Source of the DNA: a bacterium BMS3Bbin13
Lineage (GTDB): Bacteria; Pseudomonadota; Gammaproteobacteria; 21-64-14
Assembly (NCBI GenBank): GCA_002897735.1
Contig: BDTW01000012.1
Location: 1 to 58,782, forward strand
Reading direction: 5' to 3'
Length of the DNA: 58,782 nucleotides
The notes under the pieces are model-generated. The model was not told the origin of the DNA. It saw only the letters and a list, made by a program, of their open reading frames with translations, and ran no database searches. The translations under genes were made by a program, and so were the position numbers. Positions 47,711 through 58,248 of the stretch are shown piece by piece (the stretch's first letter is position 1; each line of letters starts with the position of its first letter).

Positions 47711-48633
47711 GCCCGTCGCTCATCGGTCATGCCCTGACGGCGTCCACGCCGCACCAGTTCCGCCTCCACGGCGTTCAAGACCCGCCATTTCCAGGCGCAC
47801 CAGTGCGGCGCCAACAGCAGCCGCGGCGACGCCGTCGCGGTCAGGCGGTGGAAGATAACCTCCGCGGGGGTGTATTCGATCAGATCGCAGGCGGTTTCCA
47901 CATATTCCTCCAGGGTCCAGGGCCGATAGTCGCCGCGCCGGAACTCGTTGGCGAGCGCCGTGCCGCGGACCACGTGCAGGGGATGAAATTTGAGTCCGTC
48001 GACGCCCTCGGTGAGCACCCGCTCGAGGGTGGTGTGCGCATGCCCGGAGCACTCGCCGGGCAGGCCCACGATGAGGTGGGTGCAGACCTGGAGCCCGCGC
48101 GCGCGGGCCGCGCGTACGGCGCGGCGGTACTCGGCATAGCCGTGCCCGCGGTTGACGCGTTCCAGCGTGCGGTCGAAGCTCGATTGTAACCCCAGTTCCA
48201 GCCACACTTCGTATCCGCGATCGCGGTAGGCCGCGAGCAGATCCAGGACCGGGGGCGGCACGCAGTCCGGGCGCGTGCCCACCGAGAGCCCGATCACGTC
48301 CGGCTCCGCGAGGGCTTGGTCATACAATACGCGCAGGTGTTCGACGTCCGCATAGGTGTTCGTATAGGCCTGAAAGTAGGCGATGAACCGCCGCGCCCCG
48401 GTGCGCCGCGCGAGCACGGCACGCCCGGCCGCAATCTGCTCCGCGACGGGCACCGGTGCCGGAGACACGGGGCTGAAGCTGCGATTGTTACAGAACGTAC
48501 ACCCCCCGCGGCCGCGTGTGCCGTCGCGGTTCGGGCAGGTGAAGCCGGCGTGGATCGCGAGCTTGTGGACCCGTTCGCCGTAGCGCCCCAGCATCTCCCG
48601 GCCGAAGGTATGCACGACATCGGCAAGCGTCAT
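47698..48633 (-). CDS. Radical SAM protein, TIGR01212/YhcC family
   Basis: 311 residues. SAM/[4Fe-4S] Cys motif in FTCPNRDGTRGRGGCTFCNN, followed by the radical SAM barrel (IGLSVGTRPDCVPPPVLDLL, LELGLQSSFDRTLERVNRGH). Substrate unknown for the family. Start at ATG 48633. It leads the operon with ubiU and ubiV, and an FNR box lies 82 bases upstream, so it is likely expressed without oxygen. Confidence 0.9.
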   Translation of the reverse strand: MTLADVVHTFGREMLGRYGERVHKLAIHAGFTCPNRDGTRGRGGCTFCNNRSFSPVSPAPVPVAEQIAAGRAVLARRTGARRFIAYFQAYTNTYADVEHLRVLYDQALAEPDVIGLSVGTRPDCVPPPVLDLLAAYRDRGYEVWLELGLQSSFDRTLERVNRGHGYAEYRRAVRAARARGLQVCTHLIVGLPGECSGHAHTTLERVLTEGVDGLKFHPLHVVRGTALANEFRRGDYRPWTLEEYVETACDLIEYTPAEVIFHRLTATASPRLLLAPHWCAWKWRVLNAVEAELVRRGRRQGMTDERRAWPS

Positions 48634-48689
48634 CGTTGCGTGGTCCCCCGAGAGTCGGATACGCACACTCGGCGGCGCATCTCCCCACT

Positions 48690-48728
48690 ACACTACGCAT
48701 CGTGGCCGAAGCATTTGATCCAGATCAA
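48690..48728 (-). promoter_or_regulatory. FNR box and promoter of the radical SAM-ubiUV operon
   Basis: TTGAT-CCAG-ATCAA at 48715-48728 is a perfect FNR/ANR consensus. On the minus strand TAGTGT (48690-48695) is a weak -10 and the geometry gives a start near 48680 with the box at -41.5. Confidence 0.65.
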
Positions 48729-48762
48729 GTCCCGGCCGCCGGAAACCACGCTAACGCCGGGG

Positions 48763-48804
48763 TTGATCGACGTCAATACGCCGGCCGCGGCTTGGTGCTA
48801 CATC
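48763..48804 (+). promoter_or_regulatory. FNR-type box and promoter of the 65-aa protein gene
   Basis: TTGAT-CGAC-GTCAA at 48763-48776 has one mismatch to the FNR consensus and fits Dnr sites as well. A -10-like TACATC at 48799-48804 puts the start near 48811 with the box at -41.5. This and the box at 48715 appear to serve divergent transcription units. Confidence 0.55.
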
Positions 48805-48857
48805 GTTCATGAAGGTCCCGGGGGACCGGGGCCCGCCAAACTACGGGGGGCGAGGCC

Positions 48858-49055
48858 ATGCGAGTCAGCACCACCGATCCTATCACCCTGTGCGACGTGT
48901 CGAATCCGGAAGGGCATCCATTCGTGATCGAGGGAGAGGGCGACACGGCGATCAAGATCTACTTCGAGAGCGAGGACACCAAGCGCGAATATCTGGATAT
49001 CCAGGTGGAACATCCCGGAAAGGACTTCGAAACCAACCTCAATAACCCGGTGTAG
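48858..49055 (+). CDS. Small acidic protein, unknown, probably anaerobically induced
   Basis: 65 residues, acidic, no signal peptide or membrane segment, one Cys at residue 12 (TLCDVSNPEGHPFVIEGEGD). The rest (AIKIYFESEDTKREYLDIQV) looks like a small beta-rich domain. I do not recognise it. Support for a real gene: ATG behind a GGGGGGCGAGG purine-rich stretch, codon use like its neighbours, and the FNR-type promoter upstream. The neighbourhood links it to anaerobic respiration or NO handling. Confidence 0.65.
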   Translation: MRVSTTDPITLCDVSNPEGHPFVIEGEGDTAIKIYFESEDTKREYLDIQVEHPGKDFETNLNNPV

Positions 49056-49133
49056 GCAGGCGCGCGCCACGCCTGTCGGGTGGTTGCAGGGCGTGGCGCC
49101 TTCCCGGTGCCTCGGTGGAGGCATCGTGGCTTC

Positions 49134-50444
49134 TCAGGTCGGTGCCGACCGCGCGAGCCGCCGGTAGCGCCAGGCGGTCCCTATGGTCAGGCGCCAGAAT
49201 TCCGCGAACGCCACGGCGAGCAGCAGTGCCGCCGGCCGCATCAGTACCGCCGGCCACAGGGTGGCCGCGCACAGCAGCACCAGGGACAGGGCCTGGAGAC
49301 GGAACTGCCGCCGTGCCGCACGCTGGGGGAGGAGTTCCTTCATGGAGGGGATGGTGGCGCGCGGGTTCCCGCTCGCGAAGCGCGCGCGGTGCAGGTGCAG
49401 CCAGGCCAGGAACGGCAGGATCTTGCAGAGCATCCCGTGGATGACCGAGACGCCGAACCCGAGGATGACGAGAACCCCGAGCAGCGGCGCGTAGTGCGGG
49501 TTCCGGGCCAGGGCCGGGATCGCCGATCCGGCGAGCCAGAGGCCGATGGCGAGCAGCAGGCAGCCCATCCCCAGTCGCCAATAGGCCACGGTGACGTCCG
49601 GCAGCCGCCGCCTTCGGCGGTGTTGCAGCCACAGGGTGGCCGCGGCGAACCAACCGTAGCCGAGGGCGATCGGGAGGGCGGCGAGCACGGACACCCAGGG
49701 CGGCAGCCGCCCGTCGATCGCAAACCCCATGATCACCGACCAGACCACGAGCGACAGGAAGATCGCCCGCGCCAGCCAGCGATCGGACAGTACCGGGTAG
49801 GCCGGGGTCATTTGGAACATCGGGACCACTTGGCGGGCCACGGTGATCACCAGCAGCCCGACCCAGCCAAGCAGCCCCCAGACGAGATGCACGTCGGTCC
49901 ATGCGAGGGCCGGCGCGTGCGGCGTGAGATAGCGCTCCGCCAGCCACGCGCCCAGGGTCAGGGTGACGCCGAGCGCCGCCAGGGTGAGCCCGAGTCCGCG
50001 GCCGGATTGGGGGCGCGACGGTGCGCCGTACAGCGCGCCGCCGGCGATCAGGATCAGGGCGGCGAGCGCAGGGATCAGGATCACCAGGGCCCAGTGCAGG
50101 GTCGTGCGGCTGATCGTCAGGAAGCCCACGGCCAGCAGCACCGTGCCCGCGCATAGCAGCACATACAAGCCCGCGCTGACGGCGCGTGTACGCGCGATCC
50201 GCGCCCCCGCGAGCACGGGCAGCAGTTGCAGAATGGCGCCCGCCATGACCATCGTCAGGTAGCCGAGCGTCATCAGGTGGACCGCCGCCAGTGCCGCGGG
50301 GGTCCAGCGACTCGCAAGTGCCTGCGGTCCGGCCCAGGCCAGCAGCAGGGCGGCGGCGATGCCGAACGGCGGCGCGCTCAGGAAGAAGCGCAACGAGATC
50401 GAGAACGGCGGCGCCTCGTCCAGGGACAGGCCGGCGTAGCTCAT
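49134..50444 (-). CDS. Polytopic membrane protein of denitrification clusters
   Basis: 436 residues with about 12 membrane helices. Conserved-looking His motifs lie in or at helix ends (AAVHLMTLGYLTMVMAGA, WTDVHLVWGLLGW, SVIHGMLCKILPFLAWLHLH), a pattern shared with NnrS and haem-copper-like proteins, so haem or metal binding is plausible. Function unknown. The ATG at 50444 overlaps the DUF2249 gene stop (TGATG), and it ends a three-gene operon with hemerythrin. Confidence 0.75.
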   Translation of the reverse strand: MSYAGLSLDEAPPFSISLRFFLSAPPFGIAAALLLAWAGPQALASRWTPAALAAVHLMTLGYLTMVMAGAILQLLPVLAGARIARTRAVSAGLYVLLCAGTVLLAVGFLTISRTTLHWALVILIPALAALILIAGGALYGAPSRPQSGRGLGLTLAALGVTLTLGAWLAERYLTPHAPALAWTDVHLVWGLLGWVGLLVITVARQVVPMFQMTPAYPVLSDRWLARAIFLSLVVWSVIMGFAIDGRLPPWVSVLAALPIALGYGWFAAATLWLQHRRRRRLPDVTVAYWRLGMGCLLLAIGLWLAGSAIPALARNPHYAPLLGVLVILGFGVSVIHGMLCKILPFLAWLHLHRARFASGNPRATIPSMKELLPQRAARRQFRLQALSLVLLCAATLWPAVLMRPAALLLAVAFAEFWRLTIGTAWRYRRLARSAPT

Positions 50445-50731
50445 CAACGCGAGTCGAGTGCGGCCCGCTCTGCGACCTCGTCGCCGGCGCGCCAGATTAG
50501 GATCTCGAACAGCGCGCGGCGTCCGGGGCGGGTCTCGAACCGGAAGCCGTCCTCCTCGATCATCGGGTAGAGGAGGTACGGCTCGCGGTGCAGGAGCATG
50601 CGCAGATAGTGCCCGGGGGGCAGGTGCGCCAGGGCGTCGAGGGCGCGCTCCATGGGTTCCGGAGGCTCCAGGCCGTTCACGTCCAGCAGTCGCTCCCGTG
50701 GCGGCGGATTGCGCTCCGGGGAGGGGTTCAT
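50444..50731 (-). CDS. DUF2249 (TusA-like) domain protein
   Basis: 95 residues. DUF2249 pattern: LLDVNGLEPPEPMERALDAL, LPPGHYLRMLLHREPYLLYP, then LFEILIWRAG at the end. The fold is like TusA, but no catalytic Cys is present. Often found beside hemerythrin and NO-response genes; role unknown. Four-base overlap with the hemerythrin gene upstream (ATGA). Confidence 0.85.
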   Translation of the reverse strand: MNPSPERNPPPRERLLDVNGLEPPEPMERALDALAHLPPGHYLRMLLHREPYLLYPMIEEDGFRFETRPGRRALFEILIWRAGDEVAERAALDSR

Positions 50732-51204
50732 CCCACGCCCGTCGCCGCGACCGGGGAGGAGCGGGGGGCGGAGATCCGCTGCATCGCCTCCAGCAGCGCG
50801 CCCCGTTCTTTCTTCAGCACCATGTCGAGCGCAGGATAGAGGATCTGCTCCTCCTTGAGGTTGTGCTGCTGGATGAGCGTGAACAGGGTATCGCAGTGGT
50901 TGAGGAATGCATCGCCCTCCTGCGCCCGTACCATGCCTTCCAGGCGGTTCAACAACTCGCGCATCTGCTCATGCTCGGCGCGCATGACCTGCGTCGGTCC
51001 GGCCCGTTCTCCGGTGCGCTCCTCGAAGCGCGGAAACAGGATCTGCTCCTCCCGTGCCAGATGGCGTTCGAGTGCGTCAAAGAATTCCGCGAAGCGCGCG
51101 GCGGCGATTTCCCACTGATCCGCGCCGACCGCGGCCTCGGCGGCGCCGAAGGCCGCGTCGCAGGCGTGATGGTCGTCGCATAGAAAACGGCTGATGGTGT
51201 CCAT
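50728..51204 (-). CDS. Hemerythrin-like diiron protein
   Basis: 158 residues, four-helix HHE bundle. Diiron ligand candidates: CDDHHACD, RHLAREEQILFPRFE, RAEHEQMREL and QQHNLKEEQILYP. Likely binds O2 or NO or repairs iron centres; in the cytoplasm. Start at ATG 51204 behind AAGGAGG. First gene of the hemerythrin-DUF2249-membrane protein operon, with a Dnr-type box upstream. Confidence 0.88.
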   Translation of the reverse strand: MDTISRFLCDDHHACDAAFGAAEAAVGADQWEIAAARFAEFFDALERHLAREEQILFPRFEERTGERAGPTQVMRAEHEQMRELLNRLEGMVRAQEGDAFLNHCDTLFTLIQQHNLKEEQILYPALDMVLKKERGALLEAMQRISAPRSSPVAATGVG

Positions 51205-51248
51205 GCCGGCCTCCTTGAAAGTGGTCCGGGGGTACGGATCGGGGAGCG

Positions 51249-51290
51249 ACAATACGGGTCCGCACATGCCCGCGCCTTAACCAAGGTCAA
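51249..51290 (-). promoter_or_regulatory. Dnr-type promoter of the hemerythrin operon
   Basis: On the minus strand TTGAC-CTTG-GTTAA (51277-51290), one base from a perfect TTGAC-N4-GTCAA. TATTGT at 51249-51254 is a good -10, giving a start near 51242 and the box at -41.5. Confidence 0.6.
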
Positions 51291-51500
51291 TTCCGGATAT
51301 CGATTCCGGGCCCGTCGCCCTATGCCGATCAGCCCGCCCGGCAGACCGGATCTTAAAGGACAGGACGATGAAAAGGCGATTGCGCTTGTGCATCGGCGGC
51401 ATCGGTATTATCTTACCAAAAGGCTGAGGAATTCACCGGATCGCCCGATCCCGGCGCCGGTCGCCGCAAATGCCCGCAATGCGCAAGACCCCATGACCTC

Positions 51501-52184
51501 ATGACCGAATCCTCCGACATCGACGCCGAACTGCGCCGCGTATATCTCTTCAACGCACTCGACGCCGCGCAACTGGAACGTGTGCGGCACGCTATGCGTG
51601 TCCTGCATCTGGCCGAGGGCGAGCGGCTCTTCGACCACGGACAGCCGGCCGACCGCTTCTTCCTGGTGCACACCGGGCGCATCAAACTCTACCGCGTCTC
51701 TTTCGAAGGCGCGGAAAAGGTGATCGAGATCGTACCGCCCGGCCATACCTTCGCCGAGGCGGTGATGTTCATGGAGCACCGGTCCTACCCCGTCAGCGCC
51801 GAGGCCCTGACCTCGAGCGTGCTCTACTCCTTCGACAACAATGCATTCCAGCAATTACTGCGCGACTCGGTCGATACGTGTTTCCGGTTGCTCGGCGACA
51901 TGAGCATGCGCCTGCACGCGCGGATCAACGAGATCAACGCCCTGACCCTGCAAAACGCCACGCTGCGCCTGGTCGGTTACCTGGTGCAGGAGATGGAGGC
52001 GGCGGGAGGGAACGGGACCGTCGAACTGCCGGCGGCCAAGAACGTCGTGGCCTCGTGCCTCTCGGTGCAGCCGGAGACCCTGTCGCGGATCTTCCACAAC
52101 CTCGGTGGAGACGGGATCATCCGCGTCGACGGCAAACGCATCTACATCCTCGATGAGGCGCGGCTGCGGGAATATCTGCATTAG
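51501..52184 (+). CDS. dnr: Dnr/Nnr-type Crp/Fnr regulator of NO response
   Basis: 227 residues. N-terminal effector domain (FDHGQPADRFFLVHTGRIKLYR, PPGHTFAEAVMFME) and C-terminal helix-turn-helix (AAKNVVASCLSVQPETLSRIFHNL). It lacks the N-terminal Cys cluster of FNR, as expected of the haem-based NO sensors Dnr/DnrF. The recognition helix PETLSRI fits TTGAY boxes such as those listed in this window. Likely activates norZ, nnrS and hemerythrin genes in NO. Confidence 0.88.
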   Translation: MTESSDIDAELRRVYLFNALDAAQLERVRHAMRVLHLAEGERLFDHGQPADRFFLVHTGRIKLYRVSFEGAEKVIEIVPPGHTFAEAVMFMEHRSYPVSAEALTSSVLYSFDNNAFQQLLRDSVDTCFRLLGDMSMRLHARINEINALTLQNATLRLVGYLVQEMEAAGGNGTVELPAAKNVVASCLSVQPETLSRIFHNLGGDGIIRVDGKRIYILDEARLREYLH

Positions 52185-52274
52185 GCGGAACGGCGCTCGC
52201 CCGGACCCGTATCGTAAAAACGGCCACGGAACCCAACACGGCTCGGGTCGTCTTCAATGCCTGGAGCGCGGGTG

Positions 52275-52484
52275 GCCCGGATTTCGCTACGCTTCATCCA
52301 GTCTACATGAGGCTATCGATGTAGCCCGGATACAGGCCGAAGGCCGAAATCCGGGGATGCGCCGCGATGGGAGGCCGGTCCCCGGATTTCGCTGCGCTTC
52401 GTACGGGCTACGACGGGAACTGCATGCCGTCGTGCGGCCCGCCCTACCGGGACCGCTTGTAGGGCAGGGCTTGCCCGGCCGGCG
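52275..52484. repeat. Second palindromic repeat family plus one REP
   Basis: Three copies in alternating orientation of a 32-36 base element: 52275-52306 (CCCGGATTTCGCTACGCTTC), 52321-52356 (GTAGCCCGGATACAGGCCGA) and 52380-52411 (CCGGATTTCGCTGCGCTTCG, ending GGGCTAC). A member of the other REP family follows at 52459-52484 (GTAGGGCAGGGCTTGCCCGG). These fill most of the 363-base gap after dnr; no gene is seen there. Confidence 0.75.
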
Positions 52485-52547
52485 CCGGCGGGTCGAGGCG
52501 CGTCCTTCGAGGAACCGCGCGTCCGGGGACGTGTCCGGCGTGTTCCC

Positions 52548-52886
52548 TCAACCCGAACTCCAGGCGCGCGGGCGTCGCATCCCGGCGAGCTTGCAGGCCT
52601 GTTTGACGTAGCCGTACGGGAACAGTGTGAACAGATAGCTACCCGCATTCGTACCCTTGCCGCATTCCTTCGCCAGGAACTTGATGACGAAGCGCGCGTC
52701 GGCGGTGGTGCCGCTGCGGGTGTAGTAGTCCCGCATGAACTCGAAGACCTTCCAGTGATCCTCGTTGAGTTCTACGTTTTCGCTCGCGGCGAGCGCGTGT
52801 GCCGTGGCCTCGTTCCAGTCCTCGGGGTCGATGAGATAGCCTTCATCGTCGAGAGTGACCGAACGTCCGGAGACTTGCAGATCCAT
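52548..52886 (-). CDS. DsrC/TusE-like sulfur-trafficking paralog lacking the C-terminal Cys
   Basis: 112 residues, full-length DsrC fold (LDDEGYLIDPEDWNEATAHALA, HWKVFEFMRDYY). The flexible C-terminal arm reads YVKQACKLAGMRRPRAWSSG: the upstream Cys (CysB) is kept, but the penultimate CysA used to carry sulfur in DsrC and TusE is absent. It therefore cannot form the usual CysA-CysB trisulfide and may be a regulatory or partner-binding variant. ATG at 52886. A perfect TTGAC-N4-GTCAA box lies about 105 bases upstream. Confidence 0.82.
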   Translation of the reverse strand: MDLQVSGRSVTLDDEGYLIDPEDWNEATAHALAASENVELNEDHWKVFEFMRDYYTRSGTTADARFVIKFLAKECGKGTNAGSYLFTLFPYGYVKQACKLAGMRRPRAWSSG

Positions 52887-52989
52887 ACGTGTCCTCCTGA
52901 GTTGCAGGGGCGCCGCCCCGTGGGGCATGCGCGGCGTCGATATCGAGTTTACGCAACGATATGGAAGCAGCCGGGCCGGTGCTGCGTAA

Positions 52990-53003
52990 TTGACCGAAGT
53001 CAA
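52990..53003 (-). promoter_or_regulatory. Dnr-type box upstream of the DsrC-like gene
   Basis: TTGAC-CGAA-GTCAA is a perfect inverted repeat of the Dnr/FNR-like type. The -10 on the minus strand (CATATC at 52958-52963) is weak and about four bases from the ideal position. Confidence 0.5.
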
Positions 53004-53168
53004 GGTGATGACCCCGCGACCCACCCCAAGGTGGGCGAATCCCCACCTGCAATGGAACTGCAAGTCGAAGGCCCGCGGCAGGGCGCCCCGCGCGCCGATC
53101 TTTCCGTCGGTGAGATAACACGCCGGATCCTCGGCCCGCTTTGCGGATTCCGGGAGACGGGGCGGCGA

Positions 53169-53570
53169 TCAGAGCAGGGCCGAGAAGGGCAGCGGGTTGC
53201 GACTCACGGCCACCGCGACGATATAGAAGAATACCCCCTGGGCGGCGATCCACGCGGCGATGCGGGTGGTGCGCCGGCGCCCGAGGCGCAACGCCACCAG
53301 CCCCAGGCCGATATAGGCGATCAGCCCGATGAGCTTCGCGGTGAGCCAGCCGTCGACCAGCGGATATTGGTGGATGAGCACCGCGAGCGTGATGCCGCTG
53401 GCGAGCAGCAGCGTGTCGATTACGTGCGGGACGGTCCGTACCCAGCGCCGTTGCAACCGCGCGGGGTCTCGGATCATCCACAGGCCGCGCGTCCAGAACA
53501 GCAGGTAGCTCAGAATCACCATGCTCACGTGGGTGAACTTGACGAGGTGCAGCATCGTGCCGTGGTCCAT
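53169..53570 (-). CDS. SirB2-family membrane protein
   Basis: 133 residues, four membrane helices. Family features: LVKFTHVSMVILSYLLFWTR, RTVPHVIDTLLLASGI, PLVDGWLTAKLIGLIAYIG. Function unknown; SirB-like proteins may bind haem through the conserved His. Follows the CopD-like gene by six bases, so part of the nnrS operon. Confidence 0.82.
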   Translation of the reverse strand: MDHGTMLHLVKFTHVSMVILSYLLFWTRGLWMIRDPARLQRRWVRTVPHVIDTLLLASGITLAVLIHQYPLVDGWLTAKLIGLIAYIGLGLVALRLGRRRTTRIAAWIAAQGVFFYIVAVAVSRNPLPFSALL

Positions 53571-53576
53571 CGCGTC

Positions 53577-54050
53577 TCAGGAGGCCCAGCCGTGGCTGCC
53601 GGCCACCGCACCGGCAACGGCGATCAAGCTCAGGAGCAGCAGCACCCAATGCATGGACTGGATGAAGACGAACGTCCCCTCCGGGTCGCGCGCCGCGTGC
53701 GCCCGGAGCAGCCGGCGCAGCACCAGGGGCTCGAGCACGAACAGCATCAGCGTGAAGATCGCCCACACCAGGATCATGGCGCCGACCCACCAGTGCGACC
53801 ACTGATGGATCCACGTCCAACCATGCAGGTAGTTCAACATGTACAGGCCGCTGAGACCCGTGATCAGCGTGCTCCAGCGGGACTGGCGGGCGAAGCGCAC
53901 CTCGACCGCCTCGAAGAACGCGATCCGCTCGCGCGGGTCCTTGAACCGGCGCACCGCCGGCAGCAACACGGTCGTGACCATGGCCACGCCGCCGATCCAG
54001 AACACCACGCCCAGTACGTGGACCACGCGCGCAAAGATGAACGATCCCAT
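53577..54050 (-). CDS. CopD-like four-helix membrane protein
   Basis: 157 residues, four helices with His in the first (FARVVHVLGVVFWIGGVAM) and in HQWSHWWVGAMILV, and late SMHWVLLLLS. The pattern is that of CopD/DUF2269-like proteins, which may carry haem or copper. Role here unknown. It lies between nnrS and sirB2 with short gaps. Confidence 0.65.
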   Translation of the reverse strand: MGSFIFARVVHVLGVVFWIGGVAMVTTVLLPAVRRFKDPRERIAFFEAVEVRFARQSRWSTLITGLSGLYMLNYLHGWTWIHQWSHWWVGAMILVWAIFTLMLFVLEPLVLRRLLRAHAARDPEGTFVFIQSMHWVLLLLSLIAVAGAVAGSHGWAS

Positions 54051-54083
54051 CGCCTCTCTCCCCGATCGGCCGCCGCCCGCGAA

Positions 54084-55313
54084 TCAGCCCGATACGCCGT
54101 CGATCCGGCGGCGCAGGTACATCGGCGCGTAGCGCGCGGCCCATGCCCCCAGAAACAGCAGCCACGCCGCCGCGGCGAGCACGTTCAGGGAGAGCCCGTC
54201 GAGGTGCGCGAGCGGCGGGATCGCCGCGCCGATGCGCAGCAGCGCCGTTACGCTGATCCCCCAGAAACAGGCCCAGGTGAACCCATCGGCGACCAGCGCG
54301 CGGCCGGAGTGCCCGAGGCTCACGCGCGAGGCCATCCCCACCATCATGCTGGTCAGGAAGCCGATACCGAGCGCGTGCAGCGGCGCGAAGCCGAGGATCA
54401 GGTGCCCGGTGCGCCAGAGCACCAAGCTCTGGATCGCATACAGGGCGAGCGCCACCGAGCACCAGGCAAAACTCACATGCAGTACGGCGAGCAGGCGCAC
54501 ACGGAAGCTGCGCAGCAGCCCCCAGCGCCAAGTGTGGACGAGGGTCGCGGCCAGGAACACCAGATCCACCGGCCACGTCCAAGCCCGCAGGCCGGCCATC
54601 TCGAGGGCGCCGAGGGCGAGGCTGCACGCGAACATGAGCAGCAGGGCGGGGCGGGGCTGAAAGACCGCGTAGGGTTTGAGCGCCGTACTGCTGAAAAAGG
54701 GGATCATGCGGTGCGCCACGATCACCACCACCGGGACCAGGAACCACCACAGGCCCGCGTCGCGGGCGAATACGAGGAAGCCGTGGCGGCCGGTCACGAC
54801 CCACAGCCCATAGGCCGCGATGCCGGCGGCGCCGGCCGCCAGGGCGACGTTGAGCAGGCGTTCATAGAATTTGTCACGCGTCGGCGCCGCCGCATAGACG
54901 CGAAACAGCGCATAGAGGCCCGCGCCCCAGCCCGCGAGATAGACCGCCACGCCGACGGCGAGTAGTGCGCGCGAGGTGAACAGGCCCGCGTAGAACAGGA
55001 TCAAACCCGCCGCGAGCAGCACGAAACTGCACGCATAGCGGCGCCGCGGGATCGGCGCCCCGTTCATCCAGCGCGGATACGTGGTCATCAGAAAGCCGAG
55101 GAAGAACAGCGGAAATAGCGCGTAGAGCATCAGAAACAGGTGGGCGGACGCGACCGGCACACTCGTGTGCGGCGCCGCCCACAACGCGGTATAATGCCCG
55201 ACCAGTTCCGTGCCCCAGAACAGCAGTACGACGACCATCTGGACGGCCCCGGCGAAGAACATCATTCGGTGCGGTGCCGCGCTGAAGACCGGCGGTTGGG
55301 CGGGGCGGCTCAT
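54084..55313 (-). CDS. nnrS: NnrS family protein
   Basis: 409 residues, about 12 membrane helices. Haem- and copper-containing membrane protein that protects against NO stress. Family marks: [57 protein letters not shown] and [20 protein letters not shown]. Start at ATG 55313, which overlaps the stop of the norD remnant (ATGA), pointing to an old norD-nnrS coupling. Likely driven by the Dnr-type promoter at 55.6 kb. Confidence 0.92.
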   Translation of the reverse strand: MSRPAQPPVFSAAPHRMMFFAGAVQMVVVLLFWGTELVGHYTALWAAPHTSVPVASAHLFLMLYALFPLFFLGFLMTTYPRWMNGAPIPRRRYACSFVLLAAGLILFYAGLFTSRALLAVGVAVYLAGWGAGLYALFRVYAAAPTRDKFYERLLNVALAAGAAGIAAYGLWVVTGRHGFLVFARDAGLWWFLVPVVVIVAHRMIPFFSSTALKPYAVFQPRPALLLMFACSLALGALEMAGLRAWTWPVDLVFLAATLVHTWRWGLLRSFRVRLLAVLHVSFAWCSVALALYAIQSLVLWRTGHLILGFAPLHALGIGFLTSMMVGMASRVSLGHSGRALVADGFTWACFWGISVTALLRIGAAIPPLAHLDGLSLNVLAAAAWLLFLGAWAARYAPMYLRRRIDGVSG

Positions 55314-55625
55314 CGGGTCGGGCGTGCGCAGCGCCGGGGCCGGCGCGCAGGCGACTGCGAGGGACGGCGGATGATCGCGAAGCCACCGCCGCCGAGCCGA
55401 TGCGCCAGACAGGCGCCGCCCTCGGCGTCGAGGGCGATGCAAAACGGATCGAGACCCTGTCGGTGCACCTCGCGCACGGCGCGGCGCGTATCCTCCACGC
55501 CGCAACGGCCCTCGACACCGATCGAGGTTGTCGGGTTTTCCGTCGGCGAACAGCGGGATACGCCGCTCCGGGCGCATACCGACGCCGCGGGCTTCGCGCA
55601 GGGCATCATAACCGCCAGGATACGG
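55310..55625 (-). pseudogene. norD: norD 3' remnant (NO reductase activation protein)
   Basis: About 100 codons of the C-terminal von Willebrand A domain of NorD, with a frameshift. One frame (from about 55625 to 55510) reads [17 protein letters not shown], like the NorD DGKPND-D motif; the next frame reads [20 protein letters not shown] and [12 protein letters not shown], the end of NorD. The stop overlaps the nnrS start. The rest of norD and the norCB genes it normally accompanies are missing. The promoter in front still looks intact, so this remnant is now just the nnrS leader. Confidence 0.8.
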
Positions 55626-55665
55626 GTGGCCCTACCGGAGTGACCTTGACCCGGGTCAAGGTCAC
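55617..55665 (-). promoter_or_regulatory. Dnr palindrome and promoter of norD'-nnrS
   Basis: A perfect 26-bp palindrome at 55640-55665 (half site GTGACCTTGACCC) contains TTGAC-CCGG-GTCAA at 55646-55659. On the minus strand TATCCT at 55617-55622 is a fair -10 and places the box at about -42 from a start near 55611. The remaining gap to hsdR shows nothing else. Confidence 0.7.
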
Positions 55666-55753
55666 CGGTCCCGTCGGGAAGCCCGGGGAACCCGGGGGGG
55701 TCGGGGGGGCGGGGCCGGACCTGTATGCCAAGTGGTGGTGTGGGGAGTGCGGG

Positions 55754-58235
<2,482 letters not shown>

Positions 58236-58248
<13 letters not shown>

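Noticed and set aside
52755-54965. A 736-codon open frame on the plus strand across the SirB2, CopD-like and nnrS genes
   Set aside because: It is antisense to three genes with clear membrane-protein homology; its own translation is low-complexity His/Arg/Gln-rich text without domains, a usual effect of high GC.
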